This document shows, piece by piece, positions 11,992 to 23,944 of a stretch of 64,000 bases of DNA; the stretch's first letter is position 1, and every line of letters starts with the position of its first letter. Under the pieces are notes generated by a model. It was given only the letters and a program-made list of their open reading frames with translations. It did no database searches and was not told the origin of the DNA. The translations under genes were made by a program, and so were the position numbers. The DNA is from Orientallactaga sibirica (lineage: Eukaryota; Chordata; Mammalia; Rodentia; Dipodidae): the NCBI GenBank assembly GCA_036365145.1, contig JAEOAD010000024.1, positions 9,012,001 through 9,076,000 of the forward strand, in the 5' to 3' direction.

Positions 11992-12456
11992 TGAATGTCG
12001 ACGACCCAGAACCCCCTCCTCCAAAGCACCAGAGAGAAAAACACACTGGGTGGGGAGTCTTGTCGAAGCAGGAACTCGTTTTATTGTAGTAGGAAGATGT
12101 TTATATAGCCTTGAGAAAGAGGGTGGGGTCTCAGGATAGGAAAAAGGGGCCAATAGTATTTCACCACGTTAGCAGTAGCTGGGCGGAGGCAGTTTTGGCT
12201 TAGGCCTTGCTGAGTCACTTGTAATCAGGAGTAATAGGCCAAAGACAGGTCCCCAAACTCTAGCCAGGCTCAGGAAGTTCCACTGGGCCTCGTACCTGGG
12301 CCTCTTAGGGCCCAGCATATACTGGGTGAATAAAAGTTCTCTTCCAACAGCTGGGTAGTGAATGCCTGTGGCAGGCCATGTAAGATAAGCCCCATGTGTT
12401 CAACTAGGCCTTTACAGTTCAAAGTCAGCCATCAAGAGCACACAAGCCTGGAGACA
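11992..12456 (-). mobile_element. Candidate ERV LTR, antisense
   Basis: On the minus strand the segment has promoter-like GGCTATATAAACATC (complement at about 12,099-12,113), then AATAAA about 20 bases later (complement 12,079-12,084), then a T/C-rich stretch, and it ends GGTCGTCGACATTCA. TATA, closely spaced poly(A) signal and a terminal CA fit the U3-R-U5 order of an endogenous retrovirus LTR. The GC content exceeds the surroundings. No exact target duplication was found (GGGATGG and GGGAAGG flank the proposed ends), so the outer boundary is uncertain. No coding retroviral sequence was recognised next to it. Confidence 0.5.
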
Positions 12457-13089
12457 GGGAAGGTCTTGATGGGGACCTGCCTTGTTTGGCTAGTCCCTGT
12501 TTAGAAGAGGAGAAAAAAAAAAAGTTTTTTCGGAATGCTTTAGAAATGGAGTTATAGAAAGTTTGTTGTTTGTGCATCAACTATTTTGCTCTCATTTTAT
12601 TATCTCAATGTTTGGTTACATGCAAGAAAAGACAGAAGAGTGTCCACACGAGGGAAAACTAAGATTGAAGCCTTTTACGTTTTTGCAGAAAATCTGTTGG
12701 GGACACAGGTTCAGAACCTCCAAAGAGACATTTGGTTGGGAGTGGGTCGAAGTGGTAAAGGAGATGTCAGCTAGAAGAAAAGGCATTATCAGCATTTATA
12801 GACCATGCAAAATGCATTAAGAGAGACAGTCAGCTTTAACGACTACCATATAGTGATAGCACCACCAAAATAATATCTCCTCCCCTTTTACATCTTCCTC
12901 TTCACTGTGACAAAAGCAATGTCAGGACAGCCTGGAGGTGGAAGAGGCATCTGAGTGTGCAAAAGAAAGTACGGTCAGCTAGACATTTGGACAATTCTGT
13001 CACCACGTATGTAATTGCACTTACTGGTAGCTAATTGGGAAATTCTGCAGAACAATGGAACATTTAAATAAATCAGATGAGACACATTT
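12457..13089. other. Intervening sequence, origin unclear
   Basis: Moderate GC content with no recognisable element. It could include internal or flanking parts of the preceding LTR element. Short open frames here lack any recognisable domain. Confidence 0.3.
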
Positions 13090-13337
13090 TTAAATATTTT
13101 ATTTTTTTATTTATTTGACAGAGAGAAAAAGAGACAGAGGGAGAATGAGAGAGAGAGAGATTGAGAAACAAAGACAGATATTGGGGAATGGGCGTGTCAG
13201 AGCCTCCAGTGACTGCAAACAAACTCCAGATGAGTGTGCCACCATGTGCATCTGGCTTACATGAGTCCTGGGGAATTAAAACTGGGTCCTTTGGCTTTGC
13301 AGGCAAGTGCCTTAACTACTAAGCCATCTCTCCATCC
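13090..13337 (-). mobile_element. DIP SINE, short subfamily
   Basis: T-rich tail, GA-rich tract, short-form body (GTGTGCCACCATGTGCATCT, GAATTAAAACTGGGTCC) and head complement AAGCCATCTCTCCATCC. Confidence 0.88.
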
Positions 13338-13875
13338 TTGTATGTTATATTTTTAATTATTTGTAGTTTACTAATAACATGAATTCACTGTTACTTATAG
13401 CTTTTGATTTACTTATTGTGTAGTTTATGAACGAATCTTGCTTAAAATATTTTCATGTTCTATATACATTGGAAGCAAGCCATCTCATCTATAAGGAGAG
13501 TTAGCAGTAGAACTGTTAGGTATGAATTAAGAAAATGTAATACTGATATTTTTGATAGCTTGAAATTGACTAAGTATAGAAAGTCATCCAATAAGCAAGC
13601 AACTAATGTGATACATGAATATACTGATGCTTCTTACAAATATTAACTGCATTTTAAAAATATGGTTAAGAAAAAAACACAAGAAACCATTTTCAAGAGT
13701 TTGAAATATTGTGAATGAGTAATTAAAACTTAATTAACATAATGACATATACTCTGGTCTCTCTTCAGATCACATATGTGGTTCATTATTTTAAAATAGC
13801 AGCATGTTGTAAAGAGTTCTGTTTCTGAAATGCCCATTAAAATATTTTAATATAGCATTGTAGTCTCTACACAAC

Positions 13876-13876
<1 letters not shown>

Positions 13877-13923
<47 letters not shown>

Positions 13924-14162
13924 GGAGAGAGACATGGACTGAGATAGAGAGAGGGAGAAGGAGACAGATAGAAGAATGGACACACCAGCAGCCTCTCAAC
14001 TGCTGTGAACGAACTCCAGTTGCATGCACTCCCTTGTGGGAAAGTGCAGCATTGCGCCCTTGCATCACTTGGGATCTAGCTAAATGTGGGACCTGGAAAT
14101 TGGAACCGGCTTTCTTAGGCTTGCAGGCAGGCACCTTAACTACTAAGCCATCTCTCCAGCCC
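13877..14162 (-). mobile_element. DIP SINE, long subfamily, with (TTA)n tail
   Basis: The 3' tail has become a (TTA)n microsatellite (13,877-13,922). The body has the long-form block (GTGCAGCATTGCGCCC, TGGGACCTGG, TTGGAACCGGCTTTCTTAGG), and the head complement is CCATCTCTCCAGCCC. The flanks ACACAACCATTATTA and GCACAACTATTATTT are an imperfect target duplication. Confidence 0.87.
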
Positions 14163-14174
14163 TGCACAACTATT

Positions 14175-16150
14175 ATTTTTAAGTGAAAAGTTCATAGAGA
14201 TAAACAGAGTGTTAACAAATACACTACTTTTATGAAAGCTAAAATCACTCTGATATTTTTAATGTTCTGCCTGTTGAGGCTACATCAATGATTCTGGATA
14301 TAAGATCAAGATCCTTGTTACCTTTTTGTAGTCAATGAGCCACACAGGATAAAAAGAATTTTATTCTGAATGGTTATTGCAAATACTTGCCTCAATGATG
14401 CATTTTTCACAAACTGTAGGATCTTTAAGAATATTTTATCTTCAATTTTCTGTTATTTTCCATTCATTCTTTTTATCTTTAGACAAGGTGGTGACAGAAA
14501 GAAAAATGTCAGTGGGCTAAAACAAATCACCTTGATATTTGTGGCTTCTGTCATTCCCTACCTCACCCTCCCCCTGAAAATCCTCTCTCAAAATGTAAAG
14601 TTTAGTTGAAAACTCCATCTTCCTTGGCTGTATGTCAGCTATAGAACTGTAGGCTTTCCTAAGAACTTTGAGGTTATCCTGAATTAATCTTTATCAGTTG
14701 TCTATCACAGTGAGAACAAGTTTTTTACCATTAATAAAGGAGTTTAGTGATAATAACAAAGCAGGTGAAATAATTTCCTTCACAGTTGAATGTATAGAAA
14801 CTGAAATGTTTTATGAACTCGCATCCTCATTCTGTCCTCCAATGTCCAAACAGCAATGCTCGATGACATCTCTTATTTTACCAACAGCTATCCTAAATAT
14901 GTGACCTCCCATAAAAGCAGTGGCATTCAAGTTAGATGAAAGTCTCCCCATTCCCAGATTTTCAAGTTTCTTGTCACTATGTCATAGATAACCACTTCCA
15001 CCAAGCACCAATATTATAAGCAAAACTTACTTTGACTCAAAATGTATAAAACTTATGAAAGCAATATTAAAATATATATACCTTAGAAAATATTATTTTT
15101 CATATAAAGTAAACATATGAGAAGAACTGACTACTTAAATCATGTTATGCATGGTAGGATTTTTTTTTTCCTTTTTCTGACTATTGGGTAACTGACCATC
15201 ACTTGTTGAACAGAGTAAGCAAGCTTATGTCTACAGTTTTATGTACACTTTAATAGGGTTCATTAGGTGAACACTTTAATAAAATACTTGTAGGCTAATT
15301 TTAAAGGTGATGAAATACTCATACAGGAATTTTTAAATAATGAAAGAAAAAGATTAGGGCAAAGTTCCAATTTTACTAATCATTAAGACATTATAAGACC
15401 TTCAAATACATTTACAGGGTGGTAAAAGAAAACTTAACCTTGCATTTAAGGTAACACCTCAGTGATCTGCAGTGTGTCCCAAACTGACATCACACTGGAA
15501 GTTTTCTTTACTATACTTTAAATGTTACTATTACAATCAAAGGCTTTCTAACCTTTAAATAATTTCCATGAGGCTCTTGGCCTACAAGGATTAGGTGGAA
15601 TGCACTGCCATAATGTACTATAGCTAACCTTTCAGCTGCTCCTGATTTATTTAGATTTGAAAAAAAAAAAAAAAAAAAAAAAAGAACAAAGACCACCTGG
15701 ACCACAGACCCATGATGGCACAGCCCAATATGGACAACTGAACTTATCATAAATGGATATTCATAAGACATTTCCCTGACATTTTCCAAGAATTTCAGTC
15801 TTTTTCAAATGCCGTTTGACCTGAACGTGTTGGGAAAAACACAGGAAAGATAAAATTGGGAGGCAGGGCACATTTACATAACTCTGCCTCACCAAGTCAA
15901 CCGGCTGCCTGGGATATTTGGAAGTTTGAAAATCTCTTTTTCTCCAGAACCTGTGATTTTAATTCTGGGACTAGAAAGTATGTTTTGCTAAGGCTCAGGT
16001 GGTTCTGTGCTTCCTGAAGAAATTCTTCATCATTTGTGTGGTACAAAGTACTGTGCCAGTTGTGGAAATTGGCATTGCTTATCTACTTTGTAGTATTTCT
16101 TTGCTTTTTTGAACATGTGTGTGGAGGCCAGTTGTCTTCCTTACTAGCTC
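14175..16150. other. AT-rich unique sequence, no gene seen
   Basis: Contains a 23-base A run at about 15,660-15,682 with no recognised source upstream of it. No exon-like frame or promoter was recognised. Confidence 0.4.
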
Positions 16151-16157
16151 TGCACCT

Positions 16158-16330
16158 CATTTCTTTATTAATAAGAAAATTATTTATTAAAAATTTACAA
16201 AATCCCCTGCCACCATCCTCCTCCCCCCTCGACCCATTCATTGTATACCATATTCTTTCCTACTATTCCTTCTCCTGAAATTGATGACATTTTCCCCCTC
16301 CTCCATCATCTATAGCCCCCTTTGGATATG
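16158..16330 (-). mobile_element. Possible LINE-1 3' end, antisense
   Basis: On the minus strand there is a G-rich GGGGGGAGGAGGATGGTGGC followed by an A/T-rich TTTTAATAAATAA end. This polypurine-then-A-tail order is that of rodent LINE-1 3' UTRs. Diverged, so only a tentative call. Confidence 0.35.
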
Positions 16331-16645
16331 TCCAATATTATGCAGATCTTATGCAGGTTACTGCAATGTACCTCAATTACTTTTAGTGTTTATGTTAGGT
16401 CAAGGCCAATTTTAGTGCCCCCCAAAAGAGAAATTAATGAATTAATGTTTCATTCAATAACTGTATTATCTATCAGTTTTGTATGTCTCAATAAAGCAAT
16501 CCCCTCAATGGGTGTAGAGTGACAGTTATTCTTCTAAAAATACGTTTTTTTTTTTTTTTTCAAGTTTTGTAATTTAAGTGAAAGTTAGTGAACTAACAAG
16601 TGGAGAGTAATGGCTAACTTATTCATTGTTAGAATCCAAAGGTAA

Positions 16646-16772
16646 TTTTCTTTTTTCTTTTTCCTTTGAGGTAGGTTATCTCTCTCACCCAGGCTGACCT
16701 GGAATTTACTATGTAGTCTCAGATTGGTCTATAACTCATATATAATATATGTGTGTGCCATCATGCCCTGCT
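16646..16772 (-). mobile_element. B1 SINE, antisense, degraded
   Basis: GAGGTAGGTTATCTCTCTCA, CCAGGCTGACCTGGAATTTA and CTATGTAGTCTCAGATTGG are clear. The central part is replaced by AT-rich sequence before GTGTGCCATCATGCCCTGCT. Confidence 0.8.
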
Positions 16773-16779
16773 CCAGAAG

Positions 16780-19110
16780 AAATTTGCTGAGAAAAATATA
16801 TCTGACAATCTCTTAGAATTAAGTATGTCTCACCATCACCTCAAAAAAAGAAGCAATGAATGAACTGGGGTTAGGTACAAAACAAGTTCAAGCACTAAAT
16901 TTGAGAGACATTTTCATCTAGGGAGTTAAACCATTATGAGGAACCCTGTCTCTAAGAGATAACAAGGAATGCCAGTTATGTGAGCATGTGTGTATAACAG
17001 AAGACAGAACTATTTTTTGGTATTAATAAAGTTCAAAAATATTATATTCTATAAATTCTATAAAATTCTATAAAATGACAGAAGACCTTATTAACATCTA
17101 AGTACTTTTCTCAAGCTAACTGCTCAGTTATCATTGGAGACAATGCTCATTTCAGATGAATACAAAGTGTCTTAAGAAAACACCCAGCAACTCTGGAAAT
17201 TATCATTTCATGGCCAATGATTTAAATAGCAAAATAATTGTAATAGCTTATAAACATAAAAACCCTATGTTTGTTATGTTCCATTCAGTATTCTGGAAAT
17301 TTTTTTTAGGTCTGGGCTGAAAAGAGATGACTGGAATTCCCGAACTGTGATGTAGAACCAATGCAATAGAAAATGTCTTGCTTTTTGATGAAGCAAAAGT
17401 ATTTCTATCTAATATCTAAAAATGTGTTATTCTCTGTGAAAACATGAGCATTCTGAGAAAGAATCATGAAATACTTATTCATTCAGGTAGTTGATGCCAA
17501 ATCTGTACAGCTAGAATTAATTTTTCTGTAATACTGCATCACTTCTATACTATTAGTAGCCAAAGTGTCTTTATAAAACAATGTGTATATTCCTTGGGGT
17601 ACACATACTGTTTGTCCCCACACATTCATACTGGGAACAAACAAAATATCTTAGCTGAATTCAGATACACTCACAGTGCTAAACTGAAGCACACCTTGAA
17701 GAAGCTATGGGGCAATCAAAGACCTTTGGGGACATTTTTCCCAGAAGCTCTGCTTGTTCCCTTCAGAACTTATAATATTACTGTGGGGATTCATTCATAT
17801 TTGTTATGTATTTTGCTTTGCTTTTCATTACTCAGCAACATAAACTCTCATCATAAAGTCTTGTCTTGGTAGTTTTTTAACACATAAATCTTATGTCTGC
17901 TGAATATTTCTAAATTTACTAGGAGTTTAACATTTTTAACTATGCTCATATTTCTTACAAGATAATTATGGGTTTGATAGAGTTATAGATAAAATAATGA
18001 TACAGTTTTTTGATTGTAGTGCTACAAACCCACTTTACTTGTTAGTCTGGAAATTTTTAGACCATAAATTTGTAGGATGGAAAATTATTCAGTAATGCAT
18101 ATTGAGTTTTAAAGGAAATGTCTGTGTTAGCTATGATAGAATATCAGGAAATGTGATTTTGACTGCTCTTACAAAAATACTTCTTTGTAATTCTTTGGAA
18201 TACTATTATCTCTGTTGTCTGAGCTTGCCTATGATAACTTTCTTATATATCTTACAATATTGGATATTATGGAATGACTATGGAATGATTATGATCAGTT
18301 ATTTTTGTAGTACTGCTAACATATAAACAAATTTGATGTCTTATAAGCTTCTTAAGTTTTGTTCCTTCACTCAGCCATTATATGTTTATTAATTCAAAAA
18401 TTTTGTGCAAAATAATAGTACTTTCAAGGACTATTCAATATATTAAACATTTTTGGTTCTGTTCTCATTGTACTTGCAGGAGAAGGAAAGGAAATGGGCA
18501 ATAAACATTTTTGAAGATATTTTTAAACAATGAAGCAAAGAGTACTAGTTAAATGGAAAGTTATGCTACTCAAACATGATATTTTTATTTTGCATGACCA
18601 GAAAAAAAATTTTATATTCTTTTATTTGATAATTTAAAATTATATATCAATTATCTTAAAAGTACAATAAAGCAAGCAAGATGAAAGCTGTTTCATGGAA
18701 AAACTTGAAAAGGAAGATGAGTGGAAAACTACATAAAATGTCAAGATATTCCTGTATATTATTTTGATTTTAGGTTGTTTAGAATAGTGTGGAGTCAGAT
18801 TTTTTTTTTTTTATGTGTTGGATTGTATGCTAAATTTTTGTGGGCACAAGAAGATTATATTTTTAGATAGCCCTTTCCTGTGTTGACAAGAAGAAATTGT
18901 GCCTATCAGGATACCTGACATGTCTCTTCTACACCAAGCAAGTATCTAATTGTCTAATTCTACTTGTAATGTATTCATGCAAGTGAGGAAAATAAATATG
19001 ATGTCATACATGGAATCCATAAAACAATTTTAATCTAGTCTTAAAATGTACCTTCACAGACTTTTAAGGTATGCCTACATGGGAGAGGGTGATGTGTTTT
19101 TGTTGTTTGT
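16780..19110. other. AT-rich unique sequence, no gene seen
   Basis: No repeat or gene recognised. Short perfect repeats such as TTCTATAAA repeated near 17,047-17,075 are local slippage. Confidence 0.4.
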
Positions 19111-19112
19111 TC

Positions 19113-19292
19113 ATTATTTTTATTTATTTATTTATTTATTTATTTTTTGGTTTTGCGAGGTAGGGTCTCACTGTGGTCCAGGCTGACCTGGAATTAACTA
19201 TGTAGTCTCAGGGTGGCCTTGAACTCTCAGCAATCCTCCTACCTCTGCCTCCCGAGTGCTGGGATTAAAGGTGTGCGCCACCACGCCTGGCT
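19113..19292 (-). mobile_element. B1 SINE, antisense, (TTTA)n tail
   Basis: Full-length antisense B1 (CGAGGTAGGGTCTCACTG, CTATGTAGTCTCAGGGTGG, GAGTGCTGGGATTAAAGGTG, CCACCACGCCTGGCT) with a (TTTA)n tail on its left. Confidence 0.93.
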
Positions 19293-19298
19293 TAAAAT

Positions 19299-19516
19299 AT
19301 TTTTTTATTGACAACTTCTATACTTACAGAGAATAACCATGATATTGCCCTCCCCTCCTCTATCCCCCTTCAAAACTCCACTCTCCATCACATCCCCTCC
19401 CTCTCTCCATTAGTCTCTCTTTTAATTTGATGTCATCATCATTTTCTCCTAGTATGAGGGTCTTGTGAAGTTATTGCTAGGCACTGCAAGGTCATGGATA
19501 TTGGGGCCACTTTCTC
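19299..19516 (-). mobile_element. LINE-1 3' end, subfamily Y, antisense, 5'-truncated
   Basis: The complement ends AGAAGTTGTCAATAAAAAA and has CTCCATTAGTCTCTCTTTTAA, TGATGTCATCATC and GGTCTTGTGAAG in the same order as the sense copy ending at 26,400. About 200 bp of 3' UTR is kept. No coding part. Confidence 0.8.
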
Positions 19517-19519
19517 TCT

Positions 19520-20913
19520 GGTTTTAAATCTTGCTAAAAATCATTGTATGAATGCATGGGTTTTATCCCGACACCTGAAATCATAAACAAAAACCAGATT
19601 TTGTTAAGAATTTGCCAAACTCTGGTAAGTACCTGATGCCTGATTGATAGTCACAGTACAGTGAAGTGCTGCTACAACTCTCATCGCATGAAAGGAAATA
19701 AAGATAAAATAAAGATAAAATCTCAAGAACTTATTCTCTATGTTTTAGGATTTTAGCCAACAACATTGCTACAAGTATGCAAGAAAGCATTTTAAATACA
19801 CTAAGGAATTATTCTCTTAATATATTACCATTTTTATAATTAGTATGCATGATTTTTTTGTGTAAAACTTTTATAATTCTTTCTATCTTATTGGTTTGAA
19901 TTAGTCTCCACTGGTTAATTACTGTGCTTCAAACCTGTGGTCTATGGGGAAAAAAATTAAAAGATTTTTATCTTCGGTATCTTTATACCCAAGTGGCAAA
20001 ACTTCATATTTGAAATGTCTAGACTGTCATCTTAGTTGTAGGAAGACAATTTTTAAATTGAGCTTTAAAGACTATGTAATATATTTTAAGATATCACACT
20101 TTGAGAGCATCGGAGAGAAGGAAATAGAACAAATTATCCAGTTAGCTAAAGAGGTTCAATCACTGAATTCAATTGCATTTGGAATTTTTAGATGTAATTC
20201 TTTCTGCAAATTTCAGATCCCAGGTGGTATCAAATACTGTATTATGGATCGAAAGCTTTTGTTAGAAAAGGATTGCAGCATTAATAGGCTGACACTGTTT
20301 GGATAACCTCAATCACTCTAGCCTTTTCAAATATCTTTTATCATTGCAGAGTATTATAAACTAACAGGATTCAATGTTCATGTTTATTTAAGTCTTTGAA
20401 TTTCTTACCAGAATTCTGACATTCATTAGCCATTGTCTGAATTAGGTAACTGTGGTGATAAAGAATAAGCTAGAAGAAATTATCTCCTCATAAACATGAT
20501 ATATACAACAGCTGGAGATTTTTGTTCTCTTGTTCTCATGTTGATTGACATCAACTAGCAGCTCCACTTGCTTTTTTGTGGATAATGTTTTTGGCAAGTT
20601 CAAAAAGCAGTGTAGTTTACTAAAAGTTTTCTTAACTTACAAAGAATTAGACATTATCAGCTCATCAGGATATCAGTATATTCCATTTATTTTTCATTAT
20701 CTCATGATAATCAATCCAGTCATTTATTTTAATACCTGTATGTATTTATTTATGCTTGAGTTATGTTTATAGAAAAGGAAACACTAAAAATGATTCTTCC
20801 TGAAATCCCTTTCATTAAATGTTGCATGATATATACCATGTACCACACTTGTTACATGCATAAAACACTTAAAAATTAAACAAAATGGAGTTACACAGTA
20901 TTTGAATATTGGC
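19520..20913. other. AT-rich unique sequence with one longer open frame
   Basis: A 120-codon ATG frame lies at 19,944-20,306 (+). It shows no recognised domain, and a frame of this length is expected by chance in 64 kb of AT-rich sequence read in six frames. No promoter, splice or poly(A) context supports it as a gene. Confidence 0.4.
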
Positions 20914-20923
20914 ATGTACTTTT

Positions 20924-21156
20924 TAAAAAAATATTTTATTTATTTATTTGAGAGAGAGAGAGATACAGAAATAGGCAGGTAGAGAGAGAGAGAGAATAGG
21001 CGTGCCAGGGCCTCCAGCCACTGCAAATGAACTCCAGATGCATGCGCCCCCTTGTCCATCTGGCTTACATGGGTCCTGGAGAATCGAGCCTTGAACCAGG
21101 GTCCTTAGGCTTCACAGGCAAGCGCTTAACCACTAAGCCATCTCTCCAGCCCTAGA
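20924..21156 (-). mobile_element. DIP SINE, short subfamily, exact TSD
   Basis: Tail TATTTTATTTATTTATTTG, GA-rich tract, body CCAGATGCATGCGCCCCC and head complement AAGCCATCTCTCCAGCCC. Exact ATGTACTTTT duplication at 20,914-20,923 and 21,157-21,166. Confidence 0.9.
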
Positions 21157-21169
21157 ATGTACTTTTAAA

Positions 21170-22415
21170 ACTCTAAGAAGTGCATTATTTTTATACTTTA
21201 ATTAATTGTTAAATCAATGAAAAGATAAATCATTAAATTAATTAATCATAAATAAATCATAAATACTTATTTACAGCAAAAAAAAACACCACCCATATAA
21301 AAGGATCACTACAGAATATTTGGTGGTATCACTATACATGAAAATATTCTATAAATTCTAATAAATACCATGAAAAATTCACATGTCATCAACATTGTAC
21401 ACTTTATTAATAGCTATTGTTTATATGTTTTTAATTCAAGAAGAAAGAATCTTGTTCAACCCATTTAAAATGATCCAGTGTCTGCTACTTGTGGAGATGC
21501 AGCATTATATACTAAGCACCAGTAGCATAGCTCTTTTTCTCTCCAGGCCCTCTCTCTCAGTGATGCACCTGACATGATGATCCATGCCTGTAGGGAGTGT
21601 CTCTCTGGCTTAACTAAGGAACTTTAGATATAATCAAGCCACAGAAGACTTAGCCTGACATTCCAGCTTTTCTCTGTAATTGATCCCTTTATACAGAATT
21701 CAGCCTCAGGAAGATCCAAGACATAAGCAAAGGCAACCGAAATCTGTAAAGATTATTAACTATGGGAATTATTTTTTTTTTTCCCCAAAAAGCTTACTGA
21801 TTTTTAAGGGTGAGAAAAAAACCAAAGGCATTTTATTTTGAAATACAAAATTATTAAGGAAGACATAGATATGTGTAACAGTATTGTTGTTTAGTGTAGT
21901 GCATATGGGAAAATGTTAAAGAATTTATCTTCAAGGTATTATAAAGTGGTGGAATATTTGAGAAATAGGCCTAGGGATATGACCATAGATCATTGGATTT
22001 TTGCCCTCTACATGAATTGTTGGGGCCCCTTTGTGCTACTTCCTGGCTACAGGGCTGAGTATTCACCTTCACCAAGGGCTTCTGCCTAGAGGGGTTATCC
22101 CAATCAAATGCTCAGACCTCCAGAAATTGTGTTTCTCGGTCTCAACTTCTGTCCTTTATTCTCAAATTATTATATCACCCTTTATGTTTGATGCAAATAC
22201 AAAGCCCTATGACGTGATTTCGAAACACATGAAATGTTTGTCCTCAAATAGTATCAATTACAAATGTATAGTCAACATTAGACAGGATATTTTTCTCCAA
22301 GACCCAAGGTAAACCTAAATTTTATTCTAAGAGAGTATTGCTAACCCATCATAGAAGATAGCTGTCAAGATCATGTCAATATTCACAAATCTCTTTTATA
22401 GCACCCTTTAAATTA
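21170..22415. other. AT-rich unique sequence, no gene seen
   Basis: No recognised repeat. Short open frames lack recognisable domains. Confidence 0.4.
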
Positions 22416-22419
22416 GATA

Positions 22420-23620
22420 TGAACATATTTATTATGTAAGCAACACATGTTCATAACATCCTTTCCCTCCTCCCTGTCCCTTTTCTTTTTTAATATATTT
22501 TTTATTTATTTATTTGACAGAGAGAAAGAGAGAGAGAGAGAGAATGGGCACACCAGAGCCTCCAGCCACTGCAAACAAACTTCAGATGCATGTGCCCCCT
22601 TGTGCATCTGGCTAACATGGGTCCTGGGGAATAGAACCTAGGTCCTTTGGCTTTGCAGGCAAATGCCTTAACAACTAAGCCATTCCTCCAGCCCTCCCTG
22701 TCCCTTTTCTGAGGAGGCCTTCCTGTTGGGGATGTAGGTCAACCAGATTGGGACTGAGGGTCATGCATCATGGGGGGGAGACAAAGTCTCTGTGCAAAAT
22801 GTTCCAAATTGTGGCTCTAACAATCTTTCTGCCACCTCTTCTGCCAAAATCCCTGAAACATGCTGGGAACATTTTAAGTCTACTGCAGTGATGAACACTT
22901 AGGAAACTCTGAATATCTGTTTTGATAAGTGTTGAGTGTCCTCAGTGTCTGTCTCCTTTACCCTGGTCTTGATATCAGATTCACTAAGAAACCAGCACTC
23001 TTGCACACTTCCCCAGTTCCTCTGTGGTTTCAGCTGCTGCTGGGGTGGAGCACACTGGGTCATTTATCTCCTTAGGTGTGGCTACCATCTGAAAAAGAAA
23101 AGTAGATTTTCCAACAGAGAGTAAGGTCAGCACCAGTTAAATGGGATAACCATTATTAATTAAGAGAGGTTTTGAAAGGTATAGACCCTATTATAGCCCA
23201 AGGTTAGTGGGAGCTAGACAATGGAAAGCAGAATCATTATCTGGATATGATTCTGACTTGTTTCCCAGTTCCAGATATGGTTTCCTTTCCACTGAGTGGA
23301 TATGTTAGTCAATCCAAGAGCACATGGTTAGCCACAATGGCTGTGTGTCACTATTGCACTTGTGTGAGCATCACGTCAGGTTGTTAGCTTCTGAGTCGCT
23401 TAGACTTTGAGTTGCTTGGACAGATGTTGTCCACTTTCCCCCATTAGCTCATGTAGCACCTTCAAGCACTAGATGGGCTAATTATCTGGGGACTGGCTGT
23501 CTTCTAGATTCCAACCTGGTCTCTCCAAAGCCTGTGCCGACAGTGTATGATGTCTTCAGCAGTAGGGTCTTACCATTATCAAGAGAAACCACTTTATAAG
23601 GCCCAGGTTTATTTCACTTT
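22420..23620 (-). mobile_element. LINE-1 3' UTR, subfamily X-like, antisense, split by a DIP
   Basis: Homologous in order to the antisense copy at 57.0-58.1 kb: AACAATCTTTCTGCCACCTC, CTGAATATCTG, TTCCCAGTTCCAGATATGG, CACTGAGTGGATATG, CTATTGCACTTGTGTGAGCA, CTGGGGACTGGCTGTCTTC, GTCTTCAGCAGTAGGGTC. The 3' terminus lies to the left, near 22,425, and is cut by the DIP at 22,487-22,693. Only 3' UTR is present, with no reverse-transcriptase coding sequence. Confidence 0.75.
22487..22693 (-). mobile_element. DIP SINE inserted in a LINE-1 3' end, exact TSD
   Basis: Tail TTTTTATTTATTTATTTGAC, GA-rich tract, body GATGCATGTGCCCCCTTGTG and head complement AAGCCATTCCTCCAGCCC. Exact duplication CTCCCTGTCCCTTTTCT at 22,470-22,486 and 22,694-22,710. 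The flanks join to give continuous LINE-1 3' UTR. Confidence 0.92.
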
Positions 23621-23944
23621 CAGAAAAAAAAAATTGCCATGTTATTTTAAAGATTAAGAGACCATTCTGTCTTTGGCATTCACTGTAATGTAGTGTAAGG
23701 GTTTCTCACTGTGTGCATTAAAGTCATTTTGTTACATATAATTCTGTATTATAAAGGGCCTTGTTGTTTGCAGTTTTTTCCCCCTAAATTTTTAGCAGCA
23801 TTTTTGGCTTCTACATGGAAATGCCAAGTACTCACAAAATTATCGGTGTTTATGGATATTATAAAATGTTTCCCAAACTCATACAATTGTTCCCAAATGA
23901 CAATTACTATTTTTGAGAAACACTGATCATGGAAACATGATGTC

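Noticed and set aside
11752..12153. 133-codon minus-strand open frame
   Set aside because: Spans the LTR candidate edge and the sequence beside it; composition is that of the repeat, with no retroviral protein motif seen.
15511..15789. Poly-Phe containing minus-strand frame as a gene
   Set aside because: The Phe run is the complement of an A23 tract; no domain on either side.
19944..20306. 120-codon open frame
   Set aside because: No domain, signal or splice/promoter context. A frame of this length is expected by chance in 64 kb of AT-rich DNA.
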